NCBI GenBank assembly: GCA_903900845.1
Contig: CAIUOU010000082.1
Location: 1 to 61,707 of the forward strand
Direction of reading: 5' to 3'
DNA length: 61,707 nt
DNA from: an uncultured Opitutia bacterium
Lineage (GTDB): Bacteria > Verrucomicrobiota > Verrucomicrobiia > Opitutales > Opitutaceae
In this document: piece by piece, positions 32,951 to 42,451 of the stretch
Numbering within the stretch: position 1 is the first letter of the stretch
Layout of the letters: every line of letters begins with the position of its first letter
Translations under genes and position numbers: made by a program
The notes under the pieces: model-generated
Databases searched by the model: none
Told to the model about the DNA's origin: nothing
What the model saw: the letters and a program-made list of their open reading frames with translations, nothing else

Positions 32951-34480
32951 ATGAACACCAATCACCTGCCCACTCGCTCCTTTAACCGCCGGCCGGCCAT
33001 CTTGGCCGCGTGCGTTGTCGCCTTCGCGGGCGCCTTCGCCGCCGGCGCGCAATCCACCAAGCCCGGCAATAAAGCCGCTGTCGACCTCCGCCGCGACCCG
33101 CGCGACGTCAACCGCGGCCCCCTAGAGTCCGGCAGCTTCTCGTCCGTGGTGAAACGCGTCGCGCCGAGCGTTGTGAAGATCACCACCTCCACCAAGGCCA
33201 AGCGCGTCGCCGGCACCAACCCGGCCATCCCGCCCGGTTTCGACCACCCGATGTTCCGGCAGTTCTTCAACCCCGGCCCCGCCATCCAGACACCGCCGCA
33301 GAACGGCCTTGGCTCCGGTGTGATCATCAGCGTCGACGGCTACATCGTGACCAACAACCACGTCATCCAAGGCGCCGACGAGGTCGTGATCTCGCTCGAC
33401 GACGGCCGCGAACTCATCGCCAAGGTGGTCGGGCGCGACCCGCAGACCGACATCGCCGTGGTGAAGGTCGACGCGAAGGAACTGCCCGCCGTGATGTTCG
33501 CCGACAGCTCGCGCCTCGAGGTCGGCGACCGCGTCCTTGCGATCGGCAACCCATTCGGCATCGGCGAGACCGTCACCACCGGGATCGTCAGCGCCAAGGG
33601 TCGCCGCGCCGGGCTCGGTCTAGCCTACGAGGACTTCGTGCAGACCGACGCCGCCATCAATCCGGGCAACTCCGGCGGCGCGCTGGTCGATGTCGAAGGA
33701 CGCCTCATCGGCATCAACACCGCCATCCTCAGCCGCAGCGGCGGCTTCCAGGGGGTGGGACTCGCGGTGCCGTCGAACCTCGTCAGCCAGGTCGTCGACG
33801 GCCTCGTCCGTGACGGTAAGGTGGTGCGCGGTTTCCTCGGGGTCGGCGCGCAGGACGTCACGCCCACGCTGGCGGAGTCGCTGGGCTTGAAGGACCGCCG
33901 TGGCGCGCTCGTCGCCGACGTGCAGCCGGGCAGCCCCGCCGCGAAGGCGGGCCTCCGCAACGGTGACGTCATCACCCGGGTGAATGGCGAGCCGGTCGAG
34001 GATGCCAACCGGCTGACGTTCCAGGTGGGCGCCATCCCGCCCGGCTCAACGGTCGAGCTCGAAACGATCCGCGACGGTGAAAGCCGTACCATCACGGCGA
34101 CCACGGCGGAGCGGACCGCCGCCGCGCTGCGCGGTGATTCGTCGGTCGGGCCCGAGGCCCTGGCGAGCAACGACGATGGCGTGCTTAGCGGCGTGACGGT
34201 GGACGATCTGCAGCCGCCGGTACGCAACCAGCTCAACCTGCCCGCCCGTCTGAAGGGCGCGCTCATCACCGAAGTTGATCCCGCGAGCGCCGCGGCCAAG
34301 GCCGGCCTGCGGCCCGGCGATGTGATCCTCGAGATCAACCGCCAACCCGTGACCTCCGCCCGCGAGGCCGTGGAGCTCAGCGCCAAGGCGGACAGCAAGA
34401 AAACCCTCCTGCGTCTCTTCTCTCGCGGCACCACCCGCTTCGTGGTCGTCGACGAGACCACGAAGGAGTCCGCGCAATAA
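32951..34480 (+). CDS. Periplasmic serine protease, Do/DegP family
   Basis: The 509-residue protein has a signal peptide (ILAACVVAFAGAFAAGA), a trypsin-like protease domain with triad H137 (TNNHVIQGADE), D167 (QTDIAVVKVD) and S241 (NPGNSGGAL), and two PDZ domains (about 290-380 and 420-505). It degrades or refolds damaged envelope proteins in the periplasm. ATG 32951 was chosen because the signal peptide starts there. A strong terminator follows, so it is a single-gene unit. Confidence 0.92.
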   Translation: MNTNHLPTRSFNRRPAILAACVVAFAGAFAAGAQSTKPGNKAAVDLRRDPRDVNRGPLESGSFSSVVKRVAPSVVKITTSTKAKRVAGTNPAIPPGFDHPMFRQFFNPGPAIQTPPQNGLGSGVIISVDGYIVTNNHVIQGADEVVISLDDGRELIAKVVGRDPQTDIAVVKVDAKELPAVMFADSSRLEVGDRVLAIGNPFGIGETVTTGIVSAKGRRAGLGLAYEDFVQTDAAINPGNSGGALVDVEGRLIGINTAILSRSGGFQGVGLAVPSNLVSQVVDGLVRDGKVVRGFLGVGAQDVTPTLAESLGLKDRRGALVADVQPGSPAAKAGLRNGDVITRVNGEPVEDANRLTFQVGAIPPGSTVELETIRDGESRTITATTAERTAAALRGDSSVGPEALASNDDGVLSGVTVDDLQPPVRNQLNLPARLKGALITEVDPASAAAKAGLRPGDVILEINRQPVTSAREAVELSAKADSKKTLLRLFSRGTTRFVVVDETTKESAQ

Positions 34481-34807
34481 CGACGCCCTAGGAACACTTG
34501 GGGCAGGAACAGACAGGTACGCCAGAGGCGGCCCCGGTTGCGAGATAGCCGGGGCCGCTTTTTCCCGGCGAAGCCGGCAGAAACTGCGGCTGGATCTCGT
34601 GTCGCTCACCGGGCGCGACTGGAGCCTTTTAGCGGCCAACCGGGATGGCCGCCAAGAAACGCAAGCCACCCAGGCAACCGGCCCAACTTACTGCTCGAGT
34701 GTCGGTGAAGATTCCGGCGCCGCGGAGAAACCCCACGGCTTCGAGATCCAACGGCCCTCCTCACTCGCCCCTTTTCAAATATCGCCCCAACTGCCACCGT
34801 CCCACCC
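34481..34807 (+). other. Spacer between protease and response regulator genes
   Basis: These 327 bases hold the terminator of the protease gene (34528-34563). Beyond it I see no gene; one short open frame (34645-34833) has no recognisable features and overlaps the regulator start. An AT-richer patch (TTTTCAAATAT, around 34775) just before the regulator could be part of its promoter. Confidence 0.6.
34528..34563 (+). terminator. Intrinsic terminator of the Do-like protease gene
   Basis: A perfect 10-bp stem (GCGGCCCCGG / CCGGGGCCGC) with an 11-base loop is directly followed by TTTTT. This is a textbook Rho-independent terminator about 45 bases after the stop codon. Confidence 0.9.
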
Positions 34808-35485
34808 ATGCGCGTGCTCGTAGTCGAAGATGACGCCAAGATCGCCTCGTTCGTCGTGCGCGGACTGAAGCAGGCGGGCTACGCGGTCGACCATGCGCCC
34901 GACGGCGAAACCGGTCTGGCGCTGGGGCGCTCGACGGATTACGACACGGCCATCATCGATGTGATGCTGCCGGCGCTCGACGGCATCAGCCTCGTTAAGC
35001 GCCTGCGCGCGGACCGCCGCGGTGTACCCGTGCTGTTCCTGAGCGCGAAGGGCTCCGTCGATGACCGCGTGCGCGGCCTGCAGGCGGGTGGCGACGATTA
35101 CCTCACCAAGCCCTTCGCCTTTTCGGAGCTGCTCGCTCGCGTGCAGGCGCTGATCCGCCGCGCCACCTCGGCGCCCGAGGCCACGCGCCTCGCGGCCGGC
35201 GATGTCACGCTCGACCTGGTCTCGCGCGAGGTGACCTGCGCGGGCCGGCCCGTGGAGCTGCAGCCGCGGGAGTTCTCGCTCCTCGCCTTCCTGCTGCGAC
35301 ACGCGGGCCGGCCGGTCAGCAAGACCATGATCCTCGAGCATGTGTGGGACTACAGCTTCGACCCCCAGACCAACGTGGTGGACGTCGTCATGTCCCGGCT
35401 CCGCGCCAGGATCGACCCCGACCACTCGCGCATCGAGACGACACGCGGCGTGGGCTACACCTTCCGCACCCGGCCCGATGCTTGA
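34808..35485 (+). CDS. OmpR-family response regulator
   Basis: The 225-residue regulator has a receiver domain (D8/D9 pocket, phospho-acceptor D51 in IIDVMLPALDG, K101) and a winged-helix DNA-binding domain (about 130-222, ELQPREFSLLAFLLRHAGRPVSK; VDVVMSRLRARI; GVGYTFR). Its overall pattern is close to CusR/CopR-type metal-response regulators, though the signal here is unknown. The stop overlaps the start of the following kinase gene by 8 bases, so the pair is co-translated. Confidence 0.93.
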   Translation: MRVLVVEDDAKIASFVVRGLKQAGYAVDHAPDGETGLALGRSTDYDTAIIDVMLPALDGISLVKRLRADRRGVPVLFLSAKGSVDDRVRGLQAGGDDYLTKPFAFSELLARVQALIRRATSAPEATRLAAGDVTLDLVSREVTCAGRPVELQPREFSLLAFLLRHAGRPVSKTMILEHVWDYSFDPQTNVVDVVMSRLRARIDPDHSRIETTRGVGYTFRTRPDA

Positions 35486-36866
35486 GCGCTTGCGCCAGTC
35501 CCTCGCCCTCCGGCTCGCGCTGCAGTACGCGTTGGTCTTCGCGTTCGTCGCGGCCGTGCTTTTCGGCGCGCTGTACTGGACGCTCGCCGACGCGCTGGAG
35601 AACCGCGAACAGACCGCGGTGCAGGCCCGCGCGACGGAGCTGGCCTCCCTCTACGAGCGCGGCGGCACGGCGTTGCTCCGCGCGCGGCTCGATCGCGACT
35701 CGGCCTCCCCGTCTGCGCGCTCGTTCTTCGTCCGCGTGCTGCGGCCCGACAACGAGCTCGTGCTCGTGTCGGTGCCGCCCGACTGGATCCAGACTCAGAT
35801 CGAGCGCCTCCCCTTTCCCGGCTTCACGCTGACCCGCCCCACCTACGCCGTCCGCGTCCCGCAAAGCGCGCTCCGGGACTACGCGATCGCGTCCCGCGAG
35901 CTGCCCGACGGCAACAATCTGCAGGTCGGTCTGCTGGTGGAGAGCCAGACGGTGCTCTTCGCGCCGCTTCGCCGAGCCTTCGCGACTGTCGGCGCCGGCG
36001 CCCTCGCGCTTTCATTCGCCGTGGGTGTCTTCCTCGCGTGGCGGGCCACGCGGCCGCTGCGCGCCGTGGCCGATACCACCCGCCGCATTCTCGCGACCGG
36101 CGACCTCGCCGCGCGCGTACCGGGCCCCGAGGGCAAGGGCGAACTCGCCGCGCTCGTGCGCCAGCTCAACACCCTCCTCGACCGCAACGCCGCGCACGTG
36201 CGCGTGCTCCGCGAGACCCTCGACAATCTCGCGCACGATCTGCGGACCCCGCTCACCCGACTCCGCGGCACCGCCGAACTCGCCATCCCGGACGGTGGCG
36301 ATCCCGCGGAAACCCGCGCCGCCCTCGCCGGCTGCGTGGAGGAAACCGACCGCCTGCTGCACTTGCTGGAGCGCCTGCTCGATGTTTCCGCCGCCGAGGC
36401 CGGGGCGCTTAAATTGAATCGGGAGAAGATCGACCTGCGAGCGCTCACCACGCGCGCGGCCGACCTGTACCGCGAGGTCGCCGAGGAGAAGCGCATCACC
36501 GTCGCCCTCGACCAGCCGCAACCGGTGACCTGCTCCGTCGACCCCGTGCGCATGGGCCAAGTCGTCAACAATCTTCTCGATAACGCGCTGAAGTACACGC
36601 CGCCCGGCGGCGGGGTTGTGCTGGCCGTACGAGAGGAGGCGGGACGCGCCGTGCTGACGGTGACCGACAACGGCCCTGGCATCCTGCCCGCGGAACGGGA
36701 GGCGGTTTTCCGGCGCCTGTATCGGAGCGACGCCAGCCGCTCGCAACGAGGCCTCGGCCTGGGTCTCAGTCTCGTGAAGGCGATCGTCGAGGCGCACGGC
36801 GGCGAGGTGTCAGCCGCGGAGGCACCGAGTGGCGGCGCCCGCCTCACGGTGCGCCTGCCGGCTTGA
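35478..36866 (+). CDS. HAMP-domain sensor histidine kinase
   Basis: The 462-residue kinase is the partner of the overlapping OmpR-type regulator. It has TM segments at about residues 13-35 and 168-188 around a periplasmic sensor of about 130 residues. A HAMP domain (188-240), phospho-acceptor H253 (NLAHDLRTPLTRLRG), an N-box (VVNNLLDNALKYTP), and G1/G2 boxes (VTDNGPGI; RGLGLGLSLVKAI) follow. The layout resembles CusS-type heavy-metal kinases, but the sensor region is not diagnostic by eye. Confidence 0.92.
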   Translation: MLERLRQSLALRLALQYALVFAFVAAVLFGALYWTLADALENREQTAVQARATELASLYERGGTALLRARLDRDSASPSARSFFVRVLRPDNELVLVSVPPDWIQTQIERLPFPGFTLTRPTYAVRVPQSALRDYAIASRELPDGNNLQVGLLVESQTVLFAPLRRAFATVGAGALALSFAVGVFLAWRATRPLRAVADTTRRILATGDLAARVPGPEGKGELAALVRQLNTLLDRNAAHVRVLRETLDNLAHDLRTPLTRLRGTAELAIPDGGDPAETRAALAGCVEETDRLLHLLERLLDVSAAEAGALKLNREKIDLRALTTRAADLYREVAEEKRITVALDQPQPVTCSVDPVRMGQVVNNLLDNALKYTPPGGGVVLAVREEAGRAVLTVTDNGPGILPAEREAVFRRLYRSDASRSQRGLGLGLSLVKAIVEAHGGEVSAAEAPSGGARLTVRLPA

Positions 36867-36925
36867 AACACGCCATCAGGCACCGGGGGGCAGACCAACC
36901 TAGTCGCAACCCATTCGGTGTAGCT

Positions 36926-36939
36926 GAGGCTGCAGCCTC
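36926..36939. repeat. GC-rich palindromic repeat, copy C
   Basis: GAGGCTGCAGCCTC is a perfect 14-bp palindrome, preceded by GTAGCT and followed by GGCGACG. It shares its core and right flank with the copy at 32745-32756 and more loosely the one at 26552-26570. Confidence 0.6.
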
Positions 36940-37011
36940 GGCGACGTGGAGCTATCAAACCGGACTTTCCCAGAAGGAAGCCGTCGGAATTGAAATTTTG
37001 AACGTCATGGT

Positions 37012-37029
37012 CCGGGGCAGGAGCCCCGG
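37012..37029. repeat. Hairpin with AGGA tetraloop
   Basis: CCGGGGC / GCCCCGG forms a 7-bp stem around AGGA. It lies mid-spacer and lacks a following T-tract. Confidence 0.5.
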
Positions 37030-37163
37030 CCACACCACAGGCCAAGCGGGCGGCATATTCCGGAGGGCGTCGCGCCGCTACTCGCCGTCTTTCGCTCTCA
37101 CTGATCTTCCACTCTGCCCCGTCTCCCGATTTCCCACCCTCCCAAGTCCTACTATCTTCCGGC

Positions 37164-37577
37164 TCACGCCTCAGCCCAATGCAACGTGATCACCTTCTCG
37201 GTGTCGGGATGGAGGCTGTGATGCACCGGGCAGCCGCGGGCGGCGCCCTCGAGCGGCTTGGCCGCCGGATGCGTCGAGGGAATCGGCATCCAGACGTGCG
37301 TGGTGAGACGTGAGATGCGCCGCGGGGTGTCGGCCGACATCTCCTTGGTCACCTTGAAATGCAGCCCGCGCAGTTCGACGCCGTGCTTGCGTGCGGCGAT
37401 CGCCATCGTGGTGGCGATGCAGGTGCCGAGCGCGGTCGCGACGAGATCGGTCGGGGAGAACGCCTCGCCCATCCCCTGGTTGTCCTTGGGCGCGTCAGTG
37501 TTGAGCACGCTGCCCGAGGGCCCGTGACGGGCGGCGCAGTGGAGGTTACCCTGGTATTTTCCGGTGATCTCGACCAT
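37164..37577 (-). CDS. OsmC-family peroxiredoxin-like protein
   Basis: The 137-residue protein matches the OsmC/Ohr fold, whose members reduce organic hydroperoxides with two cysteines. The peroxidatic cysteine is C53 (ATALGTCIATTM) and the second is C116 (RGCPVHHSL). SPTDLVATALG and the late HPDTEKV segments fit the YhfA-like branch. No reductant partner is adjacent. It is divergent from the PHP-domain gene across 52 bases. Confidence 0.85.
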   Translation of the reverse strand: MVEITGKYQGNLHCAARHGPSGSVLNTDAPKDNQGMGEAFSPTDLVATALGTCIATTMAIAARKHGVELRGLHFKVTKEMSADTPRRISRLTTHVWMPIPSTHPAAKPLEGAARGCPVHHSLHPDTEKVITLHWAEA

Positions 37578-37629
37578 GGGCCGACACTTGCGGCCGGCGG
37601 CGCCCCGGCAATAGCAAGATCAGCCGCCG

Positions 37630-39003
37630 ATGGAAACCCCGCCCCCGCCTGATGCTCCGCACCCGTCCCTTTGGCGCCGCTGGCTGCGCGCGCTGGGGGT
37701 GATGCTGGTGATCACCGCGGCGCTCACGCTTCTGGCCCTGCTGGTGTGGAGCGCGCCGGCGATTCATCGACGCTTTTGGGTATTCCCGCGCGCGGAGGCC
37801 GCGTGGGCGGAATTGCGCGCACAGCGGCAGCCAGTACCGGAGGATGCCGGATGGCGCGAGTTCCGCGGCGTGATGCACAGCCACTCGGAGCTTTCCCACG
37901 ACTGCGAGGTGCCGTTCCCCGACATCCTTCGGGCGATGGAGGCGGCGCGCCTTGATTTCATCGTGCTGAGCGACCACCCGCTGCCCGACGGCCGCGCCAG
38001 CTTTGACGTGCAATGGCGCGGCCTGCACGGCGGAAGACTCTTCATCCCCGGGTTCGAGATGCGCGACGGCCTGATGCCGGCCGGGGTGCGCCCGGGCATC
38101 ACCCTGAGCAACCGCGCGCCGCCCGCCGAGCTCGCGCGCCAAGTCGCGGAGCACGGCGGGCTGCTCTTCTTCGCCCATCCGGAAAATCCCCGCGCGTGGG
38201 AACTGCCCGAGCTCGCCGGGATGGAGATCTACAATCTGCACACCGACTTCAAACGGGCGGGCGGAAGCGTCACCGGAGCACTGCTCCGCCAGATCCCGGA
38301 CCTGGTGCTGAGCCACCGCCGCTTTCCCGACCACCTGTACCGCCTGCCCTTTCGACGACCCGCGGAGTTTCTCCGCCGCTGGGACGAGCTCAACCGCACG
38401 CACCGTATCACCGGCATCGCGGGTAACGACTGCCACCAAAACGTGGGCTTCCGCGGGTTCATGACGCCGGAAGGCACGCTGCGGGTGGAGGACACCAGCC
38501 CGCGGGTGATCAAGGAGTTCCCCCCCGGATTCCTCACGCGGGCGGCGCTGCGCCTTGGATTCGGTCCGCTGGAACCCGGGCGCCGGTTGTTCCACGTGCA
38601 ATTCGACCCCTACGAACGCTCCGCGCGGCACGTGAACACGCACGTGCTCGCGCACGAGCTCACCGAGCCGGCCGTCATGGAGTCGCTGCGCGAGTCACGG
38701 GTCTTCGTGGCCTTCGACCTGATCGCGGACAGCTCCGGCTTCCGCTGGTCGGCGGAGGGCCCGGGAGGCCGTGCGGTGATGGGCGAGACCCTGCCGTTCG
38801 CCGCGGGCACACGGCTGCGCGCGCTGGCCCCGATCCCGGGCCGCTTCACGCTCGTGAAGGACGGCGCGGCCCTAAGCACCCGGGAAGGCCGGTCGGCGGA
38901 ATGGATCGCCGACGGGCCGGGCAAATACCGCGTCGAGGTCGAGCTCTCGATCCTCGGGGACTGGACCCCGTGGATTTACGCGAATCCGATCCAGCTCCGC
39001 TGA
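37630..39003 (+). CDS. Membrane-anchored PHP-domain protein
   Basis: The 457-residue protein has one N-terminal TM segment (about residues 20-42) and then a PHP-type metal-dependent phosphoesterase domain (about 78-300). Metal-binding motifs are H83-x-H85 (MHSHSELSHD, with H90-D91) and D115-H116 (VLSDHP), and a later GNDCHQNVG. The C-terminal part (about 350-457) looks like a beta domain. The PHP domain is similar to the CehA/McbA type. The substrate is unknown; the anchor suggests the domain lies outside the inner membrane. Confidence 0.78.
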   Translation: METPPPPDAPHPSLWRRWLRALGVMLVITAALTLLALLVWSAPAIHRRFWVFPRAEAAWAELRAQRQPVPEDAGWREFRGVMHSHSELSHDCEVPFPDILRAMEAARLDFIVLSDHPLPDGRASFDVQWRGLHGGRLFIPGFEMRDGLMPAGVRPGITLSNRAPPAELARQVAEHGGLLFFAHPENPRAWELPELAGMEIYNLHTDFKRAGGSVTGALLRQIPDLVLSHRRFPDHLYRLPFRRPAEFLRRWDELNRTHRITGIAGNDCHQNVGFRGFMTPEGTLRVEDTSPRVIKEFPPGFLTRAALRLGFGPLEPGRRLFHVQFDPYERSARHVNTHVLAHELTEPAVMESLRESRVFVAFDLIADSSGFRWSAEGPGGRAVMGETLPFAAGTRLRALAPIPGRFTLVKDGAALSTREGRSAEWIADGPGKYRVEVELSILGDWTPWIYANPIQLR

Positions 39004-39093
39004 AGCCGCGGCGGGCCCCGCGGCGCAGCGTATTCACGCCCCGCGGGGAATTCGGGCTGGTTTCCTCGGTGAGGATGAACACGCTGGCGGGAC

Positions 39094-40452
39094 ATGAAGT
39101 TAATCGACCTGAACCGCGATGGCGGCATCGGCGCCAACTCGCTGTTCATCCAGCTGGGAGGCCTCAACATCCTGATCGACTGCGGCCTCAACCCGAAGAA
39201 GGCCGGTCGCGCGGCCACCCCGGATTTTCGTCCGCTGCAGGGAGTACGGCTGGACCTGATCATCATCACGCACTGCCACCTCGACCACATCGGCAGCCTG
39301 CCGGTGATCCTCCGCACGCAGACGGACGCCCCGGTGATCATGACCACGTCGAGCCGCATGCTGATCGAGCGCATGCTGCACAACTCCGCCAGCGTGATGA
39401 TGCGGCAGCGCGAGGACGAAGGCATCGCGGACTACCCGCTTTTCACCCATGAGGAGGTTGACCGCTGCGCCAAGCGCCTGACCGGGCTGCCCTTCGGCCA
39501 CGCGAAGCACTTCCGCGGGGCGAAGGACGAGATCGAGGTCATCTTCCACCCGGCCGGCCACGTGGCCGGCGCCGCGGCGGTGGAGATCCATCACAAGCAC
39601 CGGGCCCTTTTCTTCACCGGTGACGTGCTCTTCGAGAACCAGCGCACGCTGGCCGGCGCAAAGTTCCCCGCCGGGCACTTCGACACGATCGTGATGGAGA
39701 CGACGCGAGGCGCGACGGAACGCCCGGCCGGCAAGGAACGCCTCAACGAGGTCAACCGCCTCGTCACGGCCATCAACGACACCATCCGCCGCGGAGGGTC
39801 GGTGCTGCTGCCGGTCTTCGCGCTCGGCCGCATGCAGGAGGTCTTCGCGATCCTGCACGACGCCCGGAAATTCGACCGGCTGGTAGAGTGCCCGATCCTC
39901 ACCGGCGGGCTGGGCGTGGACCTCTCCGACTATTTCGACGAGATTTCACGCAAGACGAAGCACGTGCAGTTCAGCCGCTCGATCCTGAAGGACCTGAAGG
40001 TGCGCCCCACTCCGCGGCAATTGAAGGCCGGCCAGGCCCCGGCGCAGGCGGGCATCTACATCGTGAGCTCCGGCATGCTCGTTGAGCGCACCCCGAGCTA
40101 CACCCTTGCCTCCGGAATGTTGGGCGACGCCCGCAACCTCATCGGCTTCGTGGGCTACTGCGACCCCGACACCCCGGGCGGCCAGCTACTCGCGACCAAG
40201 CCGGGAGAGGACTTCCTGTTCGCCGCCTCGCATGTGAAGGCGAAGGTGAAGGCGCGGGTGGAGCGCTTCGAGCTGAGCGGCCACGCCGACCGCGAGGAGC
40301 TGCTCGAGTTCGCCGTGCAGACGGGCGCCCGGAGCATCGTGTTGACGCACGGCGATCCGCCCGCGCGCGCATGGTTCGCGGAGCAGCTCGCCGCGCAGGC
40401 GCCGAAGTCCCGCGTGATCGATCCCGTGCCGCTGCAGGCCTGCCAGGTCTGA
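39094..40452 (+). CDS. Beta-CASP metallo-beta-lactamase, RNase-like
   Basis: The 452-residue protein has the metal motif H60-x-H62-x-D64-H65 (THCHLDHIGSLP), further ligands in FHPAGHVAGA and FTGDVLFENQ, and the beta-CASP region (about 215-400) with VLLPVFALGRMQEV, IYIVSSGMLVE and LSGHADREELLEF. This is the architecture of nucleases that cut RNA, such as RNase J- and CPSF-like proteins. It is unlikely to be RNase J itself, which has a different C-terminal extension. lgt follows after 21 bases. Confidence 0.88.
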   Translation: MKLIDLNRDGGIGANSLFIQLGGLNILIDCGLNPKKAGRAATPDFRPLQGVRLDLIIITHCHLDHIGSLPVILRTQTDAPVIMTTSSRMLIERMLHNSASVMMRQREDEGIADYPLFTHEEVDRCAKRLTGLPFGHAKHFRGAKDEIEVIFHPAGHVAGAAAVEIHHKHRALFFTGDVLFENQRTLAGAKFPAGHFDTIVMETTRGATERPAGKERLNEVNRLVTAINDTIRRGGSVLLPVFALGRMQEVFAILHDARKFDRLVECPILTGGLGVDLSDYFDEISRKTKHVQFSRSILKDLKVRPTPRQLKAGQAPAQAGIYIVSSGMLVERTPSYTLASGMLGDARNLIGFVGYCDPDTPGGQLLATKPGEDFLFAASHVKAKVKARVERFELSGHADREELLEFAVQTGARSIVLTHGDPPARAWFAEQLAAQAPKSRVIDPVPLQACQV

Positions 40453-40473
40453 TCTCCGCGCGGTTCCCAGCCG

Positions 40474-41286
40474 ATGCCGCCCGCCTTCTGGGTCCATAAC
40501 CTCGATCCCTTTCTCGTCCGGTTCGGCGAGAACCTCGGCATCCGCTACTACGGTGTCGCCTACCTGCTCGGCTTCGCCTCCGCCACCGCGCTGCTTCTCC
40601 TCTACCACCGGCGCGGCCGCTCGGCGCTGAATTTCAACGGCATCACCGATCTCATCACGGTGATCGTGTTCGGCGTCCTGCTCGGCGGGCGCGCGGGCTA
40701 CTTCCTGCTCTACCAGCCGGGCGCGCTTCTCGCCGACCCCGCCGCCTTTCTCCGGGTGTGGGAGGGCGGCATGGCGAGCCACGGGGGCTTTGTCGGCGTG
40801 CTGGTGGCCCTTTGGTGGTGGTCACGCCGCCGCGGCCTCCCGCTCCTGCCCGTCGCCGACCTGATCGTCACCGTCGCCCCCGCCGGATTGTTTTTCGGCC
40901 GCATCGCCAACTTCATCAACGGCGAGCTGGTGGGCCGGGCGACGCAGGTTTCCTGGGCGGTCATTTTCCCGCACAACGAGTTCGACCGGCACCTCGGCAG
41001 CGCGTTCCCCCGCCATCCGTCGCAGCTTTATCAGGCTGCGCTCGAGGGGCTATTGCTCCTCTCCTACCTCCAGTGGCGCTTCTGGCGCAGCGACACCGCG
41101 CGCACGAGGCCCGGCGCGCTGAGCGGCGAGTTCCTCATCGGCTACGCGATTGTCCGGGTGGTCGGGGAGCAATTCCGCGAGCCCGACGCCCCGCTGCTGC
41201 TCGGCCTCACCCGCGGGACTTTCTATTCCCTTTTCCTCGTCGTCGCCGGCGCCGCTTTGATCGGGCGGGCCCGACGCCGCGCCTGA
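40474..41286 (+). CDS. lgt: Prolipoprotein diacylglyceryl transferase
   Basis: Lgt moves diacylglycerol from phosphatidylglycerol to the lipobox cysteine of prolipoproteins in the inner membrane. The 270-residue, seven-TM product shows the family motifs GGRAGYFLLYQPG, MASHGGFVG, and FFGRIANFINGELVGR. Two lipoprotein genes of this window (20159 and 26689) would depend on it. It is convergent with the dipeptidase gene with only a 7-base gap. Confidence 0.94.
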   Translation: MPPAFWVHNLDPFLVRFGENLGIRYYGVAYLLGFASATALLLLYHRRGRSALNFNGITDLITVIVFGVLLGGRAGYFLLYQPGALLADPAAFLRVWEGGMASHGGFVGVLVALWWWSRRRGLPLLPVADLIVTVAPAGLFFGRIANFINGELVGRATQVSWAVIFPHNEFDRHLGSAFPRHPSQLYQAALEGLLLLSYLQWRFWRSDTARTRPGALSGEFLIGYAIVRVVGEQFREPDAPLLLGLTRGTFYSLFLVVAGAALIGRARRRA

Positions 41287-41293
41287 ACCCGCC

Positions 41294-42451
41294 TCAACCG
41301 CCCGACGCCTCCACCGCGCGCATCAGCCGGAGCGAGTTGCGGCCCCATAGTTTTTCCAGGCGCGTCTCATCCCAGCCACGCGCGAGCAACGCGGCGGTCA
41401 CAACGGGATAATCGGCGACGTCCCGGAGTCCATCGAAGGTCCCGCCGCCACCGTCGAGATCGAATCCGATCCCGACGTGGTCCGGTCCCATGACGTGCAC
41501 CGCGTGCTCGATGTGCCGCACGACGTCGGCCACCGAGACCGGCGGGTTCGGGTAGCGCGCGCAAACCTCCTCGAACGCCTGATCCTCCGCGGCCCGCGTC
41601 TCCAGCGTCGGGGGCAAAGCCTGGAATCGCAGCAGCAACTCGGCCACGGCTTCGGTGCGGCGGTTGCCGGGATCGTCGACGAGGGAGATTGGCAGCGCAT
41701 TGATCTGCAGCACCCCGCCCCTGGCCGCGAGCTCCCGCAGGAGTTCGTCGCCGACGTTGCGCGGGTGGTCGCAGACGGCGCGCGGGCCGCTGTGGGAAAG
41801 GATCACCGGCGCGCGCGACCGCTCCAGCAGCTCGGCCAGCGCGTGATCGCTCGCGTGGGAGGCGTCCAGCGTGATGCCCAGCCGGTTGCACTCGGCGACC
41901 ACCTCACGGCCGAGCGGGCTCAACCCGCCCCATTCCGCCCCGCGCGGATCCGTCGATGAATCGGCGACGTCGTTATTCAGCATGTGGGTGAGCCCGATCA
42001 TGCGGACGCCCAACGCGTGGAACTTGGCGACGTTGGCCGGATCACGGCCAAGCGAGTAGGCGTTCTCGAGACTAAGGTAGATTGCGCGACGTCCCGCGCG
42101 CTGCAGCGCCGGGCCGTCGTCCGCGGTCAAAGCCAGTCCGGCCTGTGCCGCGTTCAGCCGCAGCACCTCGTGCGTCCGCTCGAGGCAGGCCACCGCGCGG
42201 GCGTGGGCCGTGGCCAGCCCCTCCGGCGTGCGCGCGGCCTGGCCGACGTACACCGCGAAAACCGCCCCGGCCAACCCGCCGTCCGCCATGCGCGGCAGGT
42301 CGCATTGGCTGCCGTCATCCCCGAACGCGTGCCGCGCCCCGAAATCCCAGCCGGGCCGCATCAAACGCGCCGTCGGCGTATCGAGGTGGGTATCGAGCGT
42401 GAACCAACGCTCATGGAGCTGCCGGGCGCGGAGGTGATCCGCGGCGCTCAA
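41294..42451 (-). CDS. Membrane dipeptidase, M19 family
   Basis: The 385-residue enzyme shows the zinc motif H22-x-D24 (TLDTHLDTP), the bridging glutamate region (YLSLENAYSLG), GLTHMLNND, LDASHASD and a second histidine in VILSHSGPR, then VGIGFDLDGG. These fit M19 (renal-type) dipeptidases that hydrolyse dipeptides, including D-containing ones. There is no signal peptide, so it is probably cytoplasmic. The likely start is TTG 42451, overlapping the YgiQ stop by four bases (TTGA); a GTG at 42475 is an alternative. Confidence 0.88.
   Translation of the reverse strand: MSAADHLRARQLHERWFTLDTHLDTPTARLMRPGWDFGARHAFGDDGSQCDLPRMADGGLAGAVFAVYVGQAARTPEGLATAHARAVACLERTHEVLRLNAAQAGLALTADDGPALQRAGRRAIYLSLENAYSLGRDPANVAKFHALGVRMIGLTHMLNNDVADSSTDPRGAEWGGLSPLGREVVAECNRLGITLDASHASDHALAELLERSRAPVILSHSGPRAVCDHPRNVGDELLRELAARGGVLQINALPISLVDDPGNRRTEAVAELLLRFQALPPTLETRAAEDQAFEEVCARYPNPPVSVADVVRHIEHAVHVMGPDHVGIGFDLDGGGGTFDGLRDVADYPVVTAALLARGWDETRLEKLWGRNSLRLMRAVEASGG

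Larger units (their letters stand above)
36867..37163 (+). other. Intergenic spacer C with stem-loops, no gene
   Basis: The 297 bases between the convergent kinase and OsmC genes show no coding signal. They hold a 14-bp palindrome (36926-36939) and a hairpin with a tetraloop (37012-37029), either of which could help end transcription from both sides. Confidence 0.65.

Noticed and set aside
34645-34833. Short basic open frame before the OmpR-type regulator
   Set aside because: Lys/Arg/Pro-rich without motifs and overlapping the regulator start. No ribosome-binding site stands out.
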